Position numbers and translations under genes: made by a program. Below, one piece after another: positions 1 to 5,059 of a stretch of 5,059 nucleotides of DNA. The DNA comes from Chitinophagaceae bacterium. GTDB taxonomy: Bacteria; Bacteroidota; Bacteroidia; Chitinophagales; Chitinophagaceae. Positions within the stretch are counted from its first letter, which is position 1, and every line of letters begins with the position of its first letter. The DNA is taken from the NCBI GenBank assembly GCA_018061385.1, contig JAGOUF010000218.1, forward strand, positions 1 through 5,059, read 5' to 3'. The notes beneath the pieces are model-generated. The model saw nothing but the letters and a program-made list of their open reading frames with translations, did no database searches and had not been told where the DNA came from.

Positions 1-67
1 AATTAGCATCGAAAGCAAAAAATAATTAAAAAATTGCTGTATAAACTTTGTACAGTCACTTATAAAT

Positions 68-103
68 AAAATCCTCGATAAGTTACAAAGTATCGAGGAT
101 TTT
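68..103. terminator. Bidirectional hairpin terminator
   Basis: A perfect 13-bp stem (68-80 pairing with 91-103, core TCCTCGATA/TATCGAGGA) closes a 10-nt loop. On the plus strand it runs into six T residues, so it can end a plus-strand gene lying left of the window. On the minus strand it lies about 30 nt past the stop codon of the exosortase-family gene and is followed by a weaker T-rich run (TTTTATTTAT). It is therefore read as a shared terminator between convergent genes. The plus-strand gene itself is not visible except perhaps for its last few codons before position 25. Confidence 0.85.
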
Positions 104-132
104 TTATTCTAGTTCTACATCATATTGGAGAA

Positions 133-705
133 CTAATCTATATTCTGATTTTTTCTTACTGCTTTTACGAAAAATAAAATAAGAATACATACTAAAATAT
201 ACGCTATAATATTATAGAAAGTATGGTGATCTAAGCTAAATGGTTTAACCCATTTTTTTTGATTTGCAATTAATAGAACAACAATTCTTAGCATATTTGA
301 AAGTAAAATAATAGAACAACCCAATGCCAACCACTTTGCTTTAAATAGTTTTGTTCCAGTATTGGCAACAACAAACGCAATCCAAAAACTTAGAACTCCA
401 TAGCCTAAACAACTATATACTAACTGAACTCCATGACCATCTTTTATTCTTATTACAAACTCCGAAACAATATTTGTTTCAAAGCCTATAATATTCATAA
501 TGGCTTTTGTGCCATATAAAATTGTATAACGTAGCCATCTTACATAATTCAAGTGTTCATCTAACCATCCAACATAATATTTACCTCCTTTACTGGTTAT
601 TCCAATAAAAAAAGTTGTACCATAATCTAAGATGAAGTACAAAAGCAATAGTTTTATTGCATAAGTTAAAAAAGCTTTATTGTTATTGATTGATGACTTG
701 AGCAT
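133..705 (-). CDS. Exosortase/archaeosortase-family membrane protein
   Basis: This is a small integral membrane cysteine protease/transpeptidase-like protein of the exosortase superfamily. Known members cleave and process C-terminal sorting signals of exported proteins at the inner membrane. Residue numbers count from a TTG at 726. The putative triad is Cys106 (in VYSCLGYGVLSFW), Arg147 (in SNMLRIVVL) and His168 (in LDHHTFYNIIAY), in the usual order and spacing. Hydrophobic segments lie near residues 19-40, 100-121, 131-154 and 167-188. The short form resembles Bacteroidota types such as XrtF or XrtX, but the subtype cannot be fixed by eye. The start is drawn at ATG 705 (190 aa) because a -7-like box (724-731) covers the upstream TTG at 726, which would give 197 aa. 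No sorting-signal substrate or polysaccharide gene is visible in the window. Family assignment is firm; substrate and role are unknown. Confidence 0.85.
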   Translation of the reverse strand: MLKSSINNNKAFLTYAIKLLLLYFILDYGTTFFIGITSKGGKYYVGWLDEHLNYVRWLRYTILYGTKAIMNIIGFETNIVSEFVIRIKDGHGVQLVYSCLGYGVLSFWIAFVVANTGTKLFKAKWLALGCSIILLSNMLRIVVLLIANQKKWVKPFSLDHHTFYNIIAYILVCILILFFVKAVRKNQNID

Positions 706-723
706 TTGTTTAGAAAGTTGAAA

Positions 724-731
724 CAAATTTA
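724..731 (-). promoter_or_regulatory. Putative -7 box of the exosortase-family gene
   Basis: The minus strand reads TAAATTTG, matching the Bacteroidota -7 consensus TAnnTTTG. It would start transcription near 717, leaving a leader of about 12 nt before ATG 705, similar to the lolA arrangement in this window. No TTG box is seen 17-23 nt upstream, so the call rests on the -7 match alone in AT-rich DNA. If real, it rules out the TTG at 724-726 as the start codon, since that codon lies inside the box. Confidence 0.35.
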
Positions 732-814
732 GTTTTATCTACTTAAGCATTTGCTTTTTTTATAAGTATGCTAACAAGATTGGCTATCTTAATGTAAAAA
801 AGGTTGTTGAGTGT

Positions 815-913
815 ATGAATAGAAGAAATTTTTTAAACATTGGTTCCACTTTTTTAGCAAATATTACTTTTGTTGGCTTTAAGCCAACAAATAGAAACTT
901 TATTAAGCAATGA
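815..913 (+). other. Tiny ORF with twin-arginine-like start, doubtful
   Basis: A 32-codon ATG ORF begins MNRRNFLNIGSTFLA, which looks like the start of a Bacteroidota Tat signal peptide (NRRxFL followed by a weakly hydrophobic stretch), but it stops at 911-913 before any mature domain. It overlaps the kinase-like relic in another frame. Its later part (VGFK) could equally be the remains of a kinase G1 box, since shifting frame by one base after that point leads straight into the kinase-like reading. It may be the front of a decayed exported protein, part of the kinase relic, or chance. No function is assigned. Confidence 0.2.
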
Positions 914-1031
914 AAATATAAATGGCCAAAAAAATGGATTGGGCTTTTTTATTGTAAAAGATTTAGCCAAAGCAATTGATTTAAGCATAAATATTTCATC
1001 AATTAAAGGTGAGAAACCACCATTACATTAA
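858..1031 (+). pseudogene. Relic of a histidine kinase ATPase C-terminus
   Basis: The reading frame from 858 to the TAA at 1029-1031 has no start codon of its own and looks like the end of a HATPase_c domain. It contains QQIETLLSNENING, then NGLGFFIVKDLAKAI matching a kinase G2 box (GxGLGLxIVKxL), then DLSINISSIKGE, matching the terminal beta strands that usually read ISVxSxxGxGT. The normal ending GTxFxxxLP is replaced by KPPLH and a stop. The frame is closed upstream by a stop at 855-857, and no H box, N box or DxGxG motif is found in frame. An upstream VGFK in the 815 frame could be the rest of a DNGVGF motif displaced by a one-base shift. It is probably a truncated, frameshifted leftover of a sensor kinase. 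The identification rests on motif recognition only. Confidence 0.5.
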
Positions 1032-1069
1032 GTACATAACTCATCAACATAATTGTAACAAGTATCCAT

Positions 1070-1101
1070 AAAAAAACCTCCTTATTCAAAATAAGAAGGT
1101 T
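1070..1101 (-). terminator. Rho-independent terminator of lolA
   Basis: An 11-bp stem with one mismatch (1075-1085 with 1091-1101, AACCTCCTTAT against ATAAGAAGGTT) closes a 5-nt loop. Read on the minus strand it ends in a run of seven T residues, and it begins 24 nt past the lolA stop codon. On the plus strand there is no comparable T-run, so it acts on the minus strand only. Confidence 0.8.
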
Positions 1102-1124
1102 GTATAAGTTGCAATGAAAACGGT

Positions 1125-1751
1125 TTAATCTAAAATTTCAATATCTTTTGGATACTTACTTTTATTAAATACAAAAACATTGTCCGCAATATTGTTTGTT
1201 GTATTTAAGTTGGTAAAACTAAACTCTAAAATATTATTGCTTTTGTCTAATATTTTGGCTTTACTAATAATGCTTTTTGCTTTATCAATATAAACTGTAA
1301 CTTTTTGAAAATTCTTTCTTGTGTCAATTGGTTTTAATTCAATCTCTTGAAAATTGCCTTTAGATGAAATCAATTTGTAGTAAAACTCTTTATCGTAACT
1401 ACCACTTAATATTTTTTGAGGTGTAAGACTTTTACTTGCATCTTCAGCAGGAGCAACAGTTACCGTTTTGCTTCCATCGTAACTATAAGTATTTGCACCA
1501 TCGCAAATAATTTCTGTTTTGCCTTGCTTCAACACATATTTATTTCCTTTCATGGAAATAGTACCATTTTTTACACCATTTGCTTTGCCTTTGCTTGTAA
1601 AAGATTTTATGGTAAAATTTCCGCTCAACGATTTGAAAGATTTTACTTTTTGTCCAACGGCATCCAATACTTTTTTTGCATTGGGATCGTTTTGTGCAAA
1701 AACTGTATTACTAATAATTAAGAATGATACAAACGATAAAATAAACTTCAT
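1125..1751 (-). CDS. lolA: Outer-membrane lipoprotein carrier protein LolA
   Basis: This is a periplasmic chaperone that accepts lipoproteins released from the inner membrane by the LolCDE transporter and carries them across the periplasm. In Bacteroidota the outer-membrane receptor LolB is generally not recognised. The 208-residue length is typical. A signal peptide covers residues 1-19 (MKFILSFVSF..., hydrophobic core, cleavage expected at VFA/QN). The mature part shows the LolA pattern: an N-terminal helix with a SFKSLSGNFTIKS strand (38-50), the KGNKYVLKQG...IICDG...YSYDG strands (68-93), a linker with LTPQKILSG (109-117), and a C-terminal beta sheet with VTVYIDK (151-157) and LEFSFTNL (175-182). 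ATG 1751 is chosen because the signal peptide starts there and a good promoter lies just upstream. It is flanked by its own promoter and terminator, so it is probably monocistronic. Other LolA/LppX-fold proteins are a remote alternative. Confidence 0.88.
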   Translation of the reverse strand: MKFILSFVSFLIISNTVFAQNDPNAKKVLDAVGQKVKSFKSLSGNFTIKSFTSKGKANGVKNGTISMKGNKYVLKQGKTEIICDGANTYSYDGSKTVTVAPAEDASKSLTPQKILSGSYDKEFYYKLISSKGNFQEIELKPIDTRKNFQKVTVYIDKAKSIISKAKILDKSNNILEFSFTNLNTTNNIADNVFVFNKSKYPKDIEILD

Positions 1752-1769
1752 TTTTTCTTTTTAAGGTCG

Positions 1770-1798
1770 CAAATATACTATTTGCAGATTTAAGACAA
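1770..1798 (-). promoter_or_regulatory. Bacteroidota-type promoter of lolA
   Basis: The minus strand reads TTG, 18 nt, then TATATTTG, fitting the Bacteroidota consensus TTG-N17-23-TAnnTTTG. Transcription would start near 1763, about 12 nt before the lolA ATG, giving a very short leader with no Shine-Dalgarno sequence. A 7-bp inverted repeat, GCAAATA-TAC-TATTTGC (1769-1785), overlaps the -7 box. Confidence 0.6.
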
Positions 1799-1884
1799 TT
1801 TGAGTATCCATTTGTTTAAAACAGTAATCGGTAAATACTCAGTTTAATAAGTTAATTGAATACTTTATATGAATAATTGTGCCA

Positions 1885-1917
1885 AAAAAATCCCTCAATT
1901 GTTTTTTGAGGGATTTT
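1885..1917 (-). terminator. Rho-independent terminator of the oxoamine synthase gene
   Basis: A perfect 12-bp stem (1887-1898 with 1906-1917, core ATCCCTCAA/TTGAGGGAT) closes a 7-nt loop. On the minus strand it runs into seven T residues (complement of A 1884-1890, partly within the stem), and it begins about 14 nt past the stop codon at 1932-1934. It separates this gene from lolA, which supports independent transcription of the two minus-strand genes. Confidence 0.85.
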
Positions 1918-1931
1918 AACAGGGTTAAGAA

Positions 1932-3191
1932 TTATTTTGTTTCGGCCATATCTGGAATTACTTCACTTTTATATGCACCAGCATCTAATTTTTCTTTGGT
2001 TTCACTAAATGCTTTTAAAGTTTGGTCAATATCTTCAAAAGTGTGTGCAGCACTTGGGATTAAACGATAAATAATATGCCCTTTTGGTATCACTGGATAA
2101 ACCACAATACTTGCAAAAACGCCATAATTTTCTCTCAAATCCATTACCATTTGTGTAGCTTCTTCAACACCACCTTTCATGTAAACAGGAGTTACAGGAG
2201 TGTCTGTTGCACCAATATCAAACCCACGTTCTTTTAATCCAGCTTGTAAACGTAAAGCGTTTGCCCAAAGTTTTTCTTTCAACTCTGGCATTGTACGCAA
2301 CATGTCTAAACGTTTCAAATTACCCATTACAATTGGCATGGGTAAACTTTTTGCAAAAATTTGAGAACGAATATTGTAACGTATATAATCAATAATAATT
2401 TTTGGACCAGCTAAAAACGCACCAATGCTTGCCATACTTTTTGCAAAAGTGCTAAAGTATAAATCAATTCCATCTTGGCAACCTTGTAGTTCACCAGCAC
2501 CAGCACCTGTAGTGCCTAAAGTTCCAAAACCATGAGCATCATCAACCAACAACCTAAAATCAAACTTACTTTTAAAATCAACAATTTCTTTTAATTTTCC
2601 TTGATCTCCAGCCATACCAAAAACACCTTCAGTAATTACTAGAATACCCCCAGTCTTTTGTTTTTCAATTAGTGCTGTTGCACGTTCCATTTGTTTTTCA
2701 AAATCTTCTAAATCATTGTGTTTAAAAACATATCTATGACCAGTATGTAAACGCAAACCATCAATAATACAAGCATGGCTTTCTGCATCATACACAATTA
2801 CATCATGTCTTCCACAAATTGCATCAATGGTACTCATAATGCCTTGGTAGCCAAAGTTCAATAAAATAGCATCTTCTTTATGTTCAAATGCAGCCAATTC
2901 GGCTTCTAATCTTTCATGTTGTACACTATTTCCACTCATCATTCTTGCACCCATTGGGTAAGCCAATCCCCATTCTGCCGAAGCTTCTGCATCAACCTTT
3001 CTAATTTCTGGGTGGTTTGCTAAACCCAAGTAATTGTTCAAACTCCATACAATAACATCCTTACCTCTAAATTTCATGGTGCTATTAATAGGTCCTTCCA
3101 ATTTCGGAAACGAAAAATATCCATGAGCTCTTTCTCTGTATTGGCCTAATGGGCCATAGTTTTTTACCAACCTTTCAAAAATGTCTGCCAT
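1932..3191 (-). CDS. PLP-dependent alpha-oxoamine synthase, probably serine palmitoyltransferase
   Basis: This is a cytosolic fold-type I PLP enzyme of the family that joins an amino acid to an acyl-CoA with loss of CO2. Members include serine palmitoyltransferase (SPT), 2-amino-3-ketobutyrate CoA ligase (KBL) and 8-amino-7-oxononanoate synthase (BioF). Visible family landmarks are NNYLGLANHP (52-61), FGYQG (113-117), the ring-stacking His139 in ESHACIIDG, EGVFGMAGD (188-196), Asp217 and His220 in VDDAHGFG, the Schiff-base Lys251 in STFAKSMASIGAF, and Arg376 in YRLIPSAAHT near the C-terminus. At 419 aa it is slightly longer than the usual 390-400, with a short extra tail after residue 400. 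The KSMASIGAF stretch and the following YIRYNIRSQIF resemble bacterial SPT (KSLASIGGF, LRHNAR) more than KBL. No tdh gene, the usual KBL partner, and no bio genes are nearby. Bacteroidota make sphingolipids, so SPT is favoured, but substrate use is inferred. ATG 3191 gives a full N-terminus. Confidence 0.9.
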   Translation of the reverse strand: MADIFERLVKNYGPLGQYRERAHGYFSFPKLEGPINSTMKFRGKDVIVWSLNNYLGLANHPEIRKVDAEASAEWGLAYPMGARMMSGNSVQHERLEAELAAFEHKEDAILLNFGYQGIMSTIDAICGRHDVIVYDAESHACIIDGLRLHTGHRYVFKHNDLEDFEKQMERATALIEKQKTGGILVITEGVFGMAGDQGKLKEIVDFKSKFDFRLLVDDAHGFGTLGTTGAGAGELQGCQDGIDLYFSTFAKSMASIGAFLAGPKIIIDYIRYNIRSQIFAKSLPMPIVMGNLKRLDMLRTMPELKEKLWANALRLQAGLKERGFDIGATDTPVTPVYMKGGVEEATQMVMDLRENYGVFASIVVYPVIPKGHIIYRLIPSAAHTFEDIDQTLKAFSETKEKLDAGAYKSEVIPDMAETK

Positions 3192-3272
3192 TTCAATATA
3201 TTTTTTAAGTTTAAAGCTTAAAAGTTGTTGTGTTGAGTAGAAGTAAATTTATGTAACCAGCTATATACCACT

Positions 3273-3326
3273 CTTCAACTTTACTGGCGTCGCACCTTTT
3301 AAGGTTTTGTACGCTTTTCAACTTTT
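3273..3326. repeat. Hairpin flanked by direct repeats in the divergent intergenic region
   Basis: Two copies of TTCAACTTT (3274-3282 and 3317-3325) flank an imperfect hairpin. Its outer stem is GCGT/ACGC (3287-3290 with 3311-3314), and its inner stem is ACCT/AGGT (3294-3297 with 3302-3305), extendable by one pair. An internal loop separates the stems. The block is clearly richer in G and C than the DNA around it. On the minus strand it would fall inside the 5' leader of the oxoamine synthase mRNA. It could be a regulatory RNA structure, a small dispersed repeat or a protein site. I do not recognise it as a known riboswitch. Confidence 0.4.
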
Positions 3327-3345
3327 CTCACCCTATTTAAGGCTG

Positions 3346-3376
3346 CAAAAATAACAATTTGATAGCGAACAGCCAA
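3346..3376 (-). promoter_or_regulatory. Putative promoter of the oxoamine synthase gene
   Basis: The minus strand reads TTG (3374-3376), 20 nt, then TATTTTTG (3346-3353), which fits TTG-N17-23-TAnnTTTG. Transcription would begin near 3340, giving an unusually long leader of about 150 nt that contains the hairpin and direct repeats at 3273-3326. No better match is seen closer to the start codon. Confidence 0.45.
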
Positions 3377-3401
3377 TGCTAATCTTTAACTGTGGAAAAT
3401 G

Positions 3402-3409
3402 TACATTTG
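3402..3409 (+). promoter_or_regulatory. Putative -7 box of the PafA-type phosphatase gene
   Basis: TACATTTG matches TAnnTTTG and lies 19 nt before the ATG at 3429, so the leader would be only about 13 nt, like the one inferred for lolA. No TTG box lies at the usual 17-23 nt upstream. No clear Pho-box-like direct repeats were seen here, although phosphate control would be expected for this enzyme. Confidence 0.4.
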
Positions 3410-3428
3410 CCGACTAATAATTTTAAGA

Positions 3429-5059
3429 ATGAAGAAAATACTTTTTGCTTGTTTTTTATTAAGCAGTTTTGTTGCCATTGCTCAAAAGAAAGGTACTACA
3501 ACAACCGTTACAACTGCACAAAAACCTAAATTGGTAATTGGCATTGTGGTAGATCAAATGCGTTGGGATTATTTATACAGATTCAGCAATATTTTTAAAG
3601 CCAATGGAGGTTTTAAACGATTAATGAACGAAGGATTTAGTTGCGATAATACTTTTATTCCCTATACTCCAACAGTTACAGCTGCGGGTCATACATGTGT
3701 TTATACAGGGAGTGTTCCTGGAATTCATGGCATTACAGGCAATGCTTGGTACGATAAAGATTTAGGCAGAAGTGTATATTGTAGTGAAGATAAAACTGTA
3801 CAAGGTGTTGGAGGAAAAGATGAAGTTATAGGACAAATGAGCCCTAGAAATATGTTAACCACAAGCATTACTGATGAATTGAGAATTTCATCGAACTTTA
3901 AAAGCAAAGTAATTGGTGTTGCTTTAAAAGATAGAGGTTCTATTTTGCCTGCAGGCCATAGTGCAAATGCTGCTTATTGGTACGATGGAAAAAGTGGCAA
4001 TTTTATTACGAGTACTTATTATATGAATGCTTTACCAACTTGGGTAAATAATTTTAATGATAGAAAATTAGTAGATAGCTTTTATAAATTAAATTGGAAT
4101 ATTCTTTTGCCTAAACAGCAATATGAATTATTGGCAACCGATGATAAAAAAGAGTATGAAGGCACCCCATTTGGAAAAGATCAAGTGGGCTTTCCGTATG
4201 ATTTAAACAAGTTTGTAGGAAAAGATTATAGTAAAATTTCTACCACACCTTATGGCAATTCTTTAACTACCGAAATGGCAAAAGCTGCAATGGTTGCAGA
4301 ACAATTGGGCAAAGGAAATGCTACCGATTTTATAGCCATCAGTTATTCTAGTCCAGATTATATTGGTCATTCTTTTGGTCCTAATAGTTGGGAGATTGTA
4401 GACAACTATGCAAGGTTGGATATGGAATTGGGAAGTTTATTAGATTTTTTAGATAAACAAGTTGGTAAAGGGCAGTACACTGTTTTTTTAACAGCCGATC
4501 ATGCAGTTGCTCATGTAGCAGGATTTATGAAAGAAAACAAATTACCTGGTGGAACTGTAGATGAAGAAGGAGGGATGAAAGTAGTAAATAAAAAGCTAAA
4601 AGAATTATTTGGAGTTGATTCTTTAATATTAAGTACATACAATTATCAATTAACATTGAATCAGTTAGCTATAAAAAATAATAACTTAGATCGTAAAAAA
4701 ATTACTTCTTGGATTATTGAGTATTATGCTAAATTAGATGGTATTGCTAGAGTTTTTGAACTAGAAGAATTAATGGCAACCCCATTAAATAGCACCATAA
4801 AAGACCGAATTGCCAATGGTTATTTCCCAAAAAGAAGTGGCGATATTCAGTTAGTTTATTTACCTGGTTATATGGATGGTAAATATACTGGCACAACCCA
4901 CGGCTTATGGAACCCTTATGATAGCCATATTCCTTTATTGTGGTATGGTTGGGGCGTTAAAAAAGGCAATTCTCATAGAGAAGTGTACATGACAGATATT
5001 GCAGCAACTGTAGCAGCATTGCTAAAAATACAAATGCCTAGTGGCTGTATAGGTAAAGT
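3429..5059 (+). CDS. pafA: PafA-type alkaline phosphatase, 3' end cut by window edge
   Basis: This is an exported zinc-dependent phosphate monoesterase of the alkaline phosphatase superfamily, which releases phosphate from organic phosphates in the periplasm. The frame is open for 543 codons to the window edge without a stop. PafA of Elizabethkingia is about 546 aa, so only a few residues are probably missing. A signal peptide (MKKILFACFL..., cleavage expected at AIA/Q, residue 18) is followed by a Thr-rich linker. Every PafA active-site residue can be placed: metal ligand Asp42 (VVDQMRWDY), nucleophile Thr84 (PTVTAAGHT), Asn105 (HGITGN), the diagnostic Lys167 and Arg169 (ALKDRG), Asp310 and His314 (SPDYIGHSFGP), Asp357 and His358 (TADHAVAH), and His491 (TTHGLWNPYD). 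The KDR motif separates this type from E. coli PhoA and from phosphodiesterases of the superfamily. It is divergent from the oxoamine synthase gene with 237 bp between them. Confidence in the family is high; the in vivo substrate is inferred. Confidence 0.92.
   Translation, partial: MKKILFACFLLSSFVAIAQKKGTTTTVTTAQKPKLVIGIVVDQMRWDYLYRFSNIFKANGGFKRLMNEGFSCDNTFIPYTPTVTAAGHTCVYTGSVPGIHGITGNAWYDKDLGRSVYCSEDKTVQGVGGKDEVIGQMSPRNMLTTSITDELRISSNFKSKVIGVALKDRGSILPAGHSANAAYWYDGKSGNFITSTYYMNALPTWVNNFNDRKLVDSFYKLNWNILLPKQQYELLATDDKKEYEGTPFGKDQVGFPYDLNKFVGKDYSKISTTPYGNSLTTEMAKAAMVAEQLGKGNATDFIAISYSSPDYIGHSFGPNSWEIVDNYARLDMELGSLLDFLDKQVGKGQYTVFLTADHAVAHVAGFMKENKLPGGTVDEEGGMKVVNKKLKELFGVDSLILSTYNYQLTLNQLAIKNNNLDRKKITSWIIEYYAKLDGIARVFELEELMATPLNSTIKDRIANGYFPKRSGDIQLVYLPGYMDGKYTGTTHGLWNPYDSHIPLLWYGWGVKKGNSHREVYMTDIAATVAALLKIQMPSGCIGK

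Noticed and set aside
1..25. Possible C-terminal codons of a plus-strand gene ending at 23-25 (ISIESKK) or in another frame at 27 or so (LASKAKNN).
   Set aside because: Two frames end here about equally well and only eight codons are visible. The plus-strand T-run of the hairpin at 68-103 suggests such a gene, but the fragment is too short to call.
37..55. Short inverted repeat CTGTA/TACAG.
   Set aside because: A 5-bp stem with a 9-nt loop is too weak, and no T-run follows.
1416..1764. Plus-strand open frames of 101 and 81 codons.
   Set aside because: They lie wholly or almost wholly opposite lolA, show Cys/Phe-rich composition typical of antisense readings, and have no family features.
1801..1841. 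Inverted repeat TGAGTAT ... ATACTCA.
   Set aside because: Only 7 bp with a 27-nt spacer in AT-rich intergenic DNA; expected by chance and not near a promoter box.
1879..2395. Short plus-strand open frames of about 60 codons.
   Set aside because: They are antisense to the well-conserved oxoamine synthase gene and its terminator.
3725..3907. Minus-strand open frame of 60 codons.
   Set aside because: It is antisense to the PafA-type phosphatase, whose frame carries catalytic motifs across this stretch.
1..5059. CRISPR arrays, tRNA or rRNA genes, insertion-sequence ends.
   Set aside because: No regularly spaced repeats, no tRNA cloverleaf or TTCGAATC-type T-arm, and no transposase motifs with flanking terminal inverted repeats were seen on either strand.

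Overview
This is AT-rich chromosomal DNA, most likely from a member of the Bacteroidota, possibly a Chitinophagaceae or Sphingobacteriia-type organism (inference). Four signs point there. Start codons have no Shine-Dalgarno sequence and sit behind A-rich stretches. Upstream regions carry TAnnTTTG-type -7 promoter boxes, in two cases with a TTG box 18-20 nt further upstream. The PafA-type phosphatase, exosortase-family protein, LolA and serine-palmitoyltransferase-like enzyme are all of the kinds common in this phylum. Long AT-rich hairpin terminators follow the minus-strand genes.

Layout. Positions 1-132 hold a strong hairpin terminator (68-103) between a probable plus-strand gene outside the window and the convergent exosortase-family gene. 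Positions 133-705 (possible alternative start at 726), minus strand, encode a small polytopic exosortase/archaeosortase-family protein with the Cys-Arg-His triad. Positions 727-1124 hold no intact gene. They contain what looks like the plus-strand remains of the ATP-binding end of a histidine kinase, overlapping a tiny ORF with a twin-arginine-like start, and then the terminator of the next gene. Positions 1125-1751, minus strand, encode LolA, the periplasmic lipoprotein carrier, with a clear promoter and terminator. Positions 1932-3191, minus strand, encode a PLP-dependent alpha-oxoamine synthase, probably serine palmitoyltransferase or a close relative, with its own promoter, a long leader of about 150 nt and a terminator. 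From 3429 to the window end, plus strand, lies a PafA-type alkaline phosphatase whose last few residues are cut off by the window edge.

The genes look like independent transcription units rather than an operon: each minus-strand gene is followed by its own hairpin terminator and preceded by its own -7 box. The only shared theme is the cell envelope: lipoprotein trafficking (LolA), probable sphingolipid synthesis (oxoamine synthase), envelope protein processing (exosortase family) and periplasmic phosphate scavenging (PafA). I do not see a convincing new multigene system here. The best leads are the orphan exosortase without a visible substrate, the kinase relic beside it, and the structured leader in front of the oxoamine synthase.
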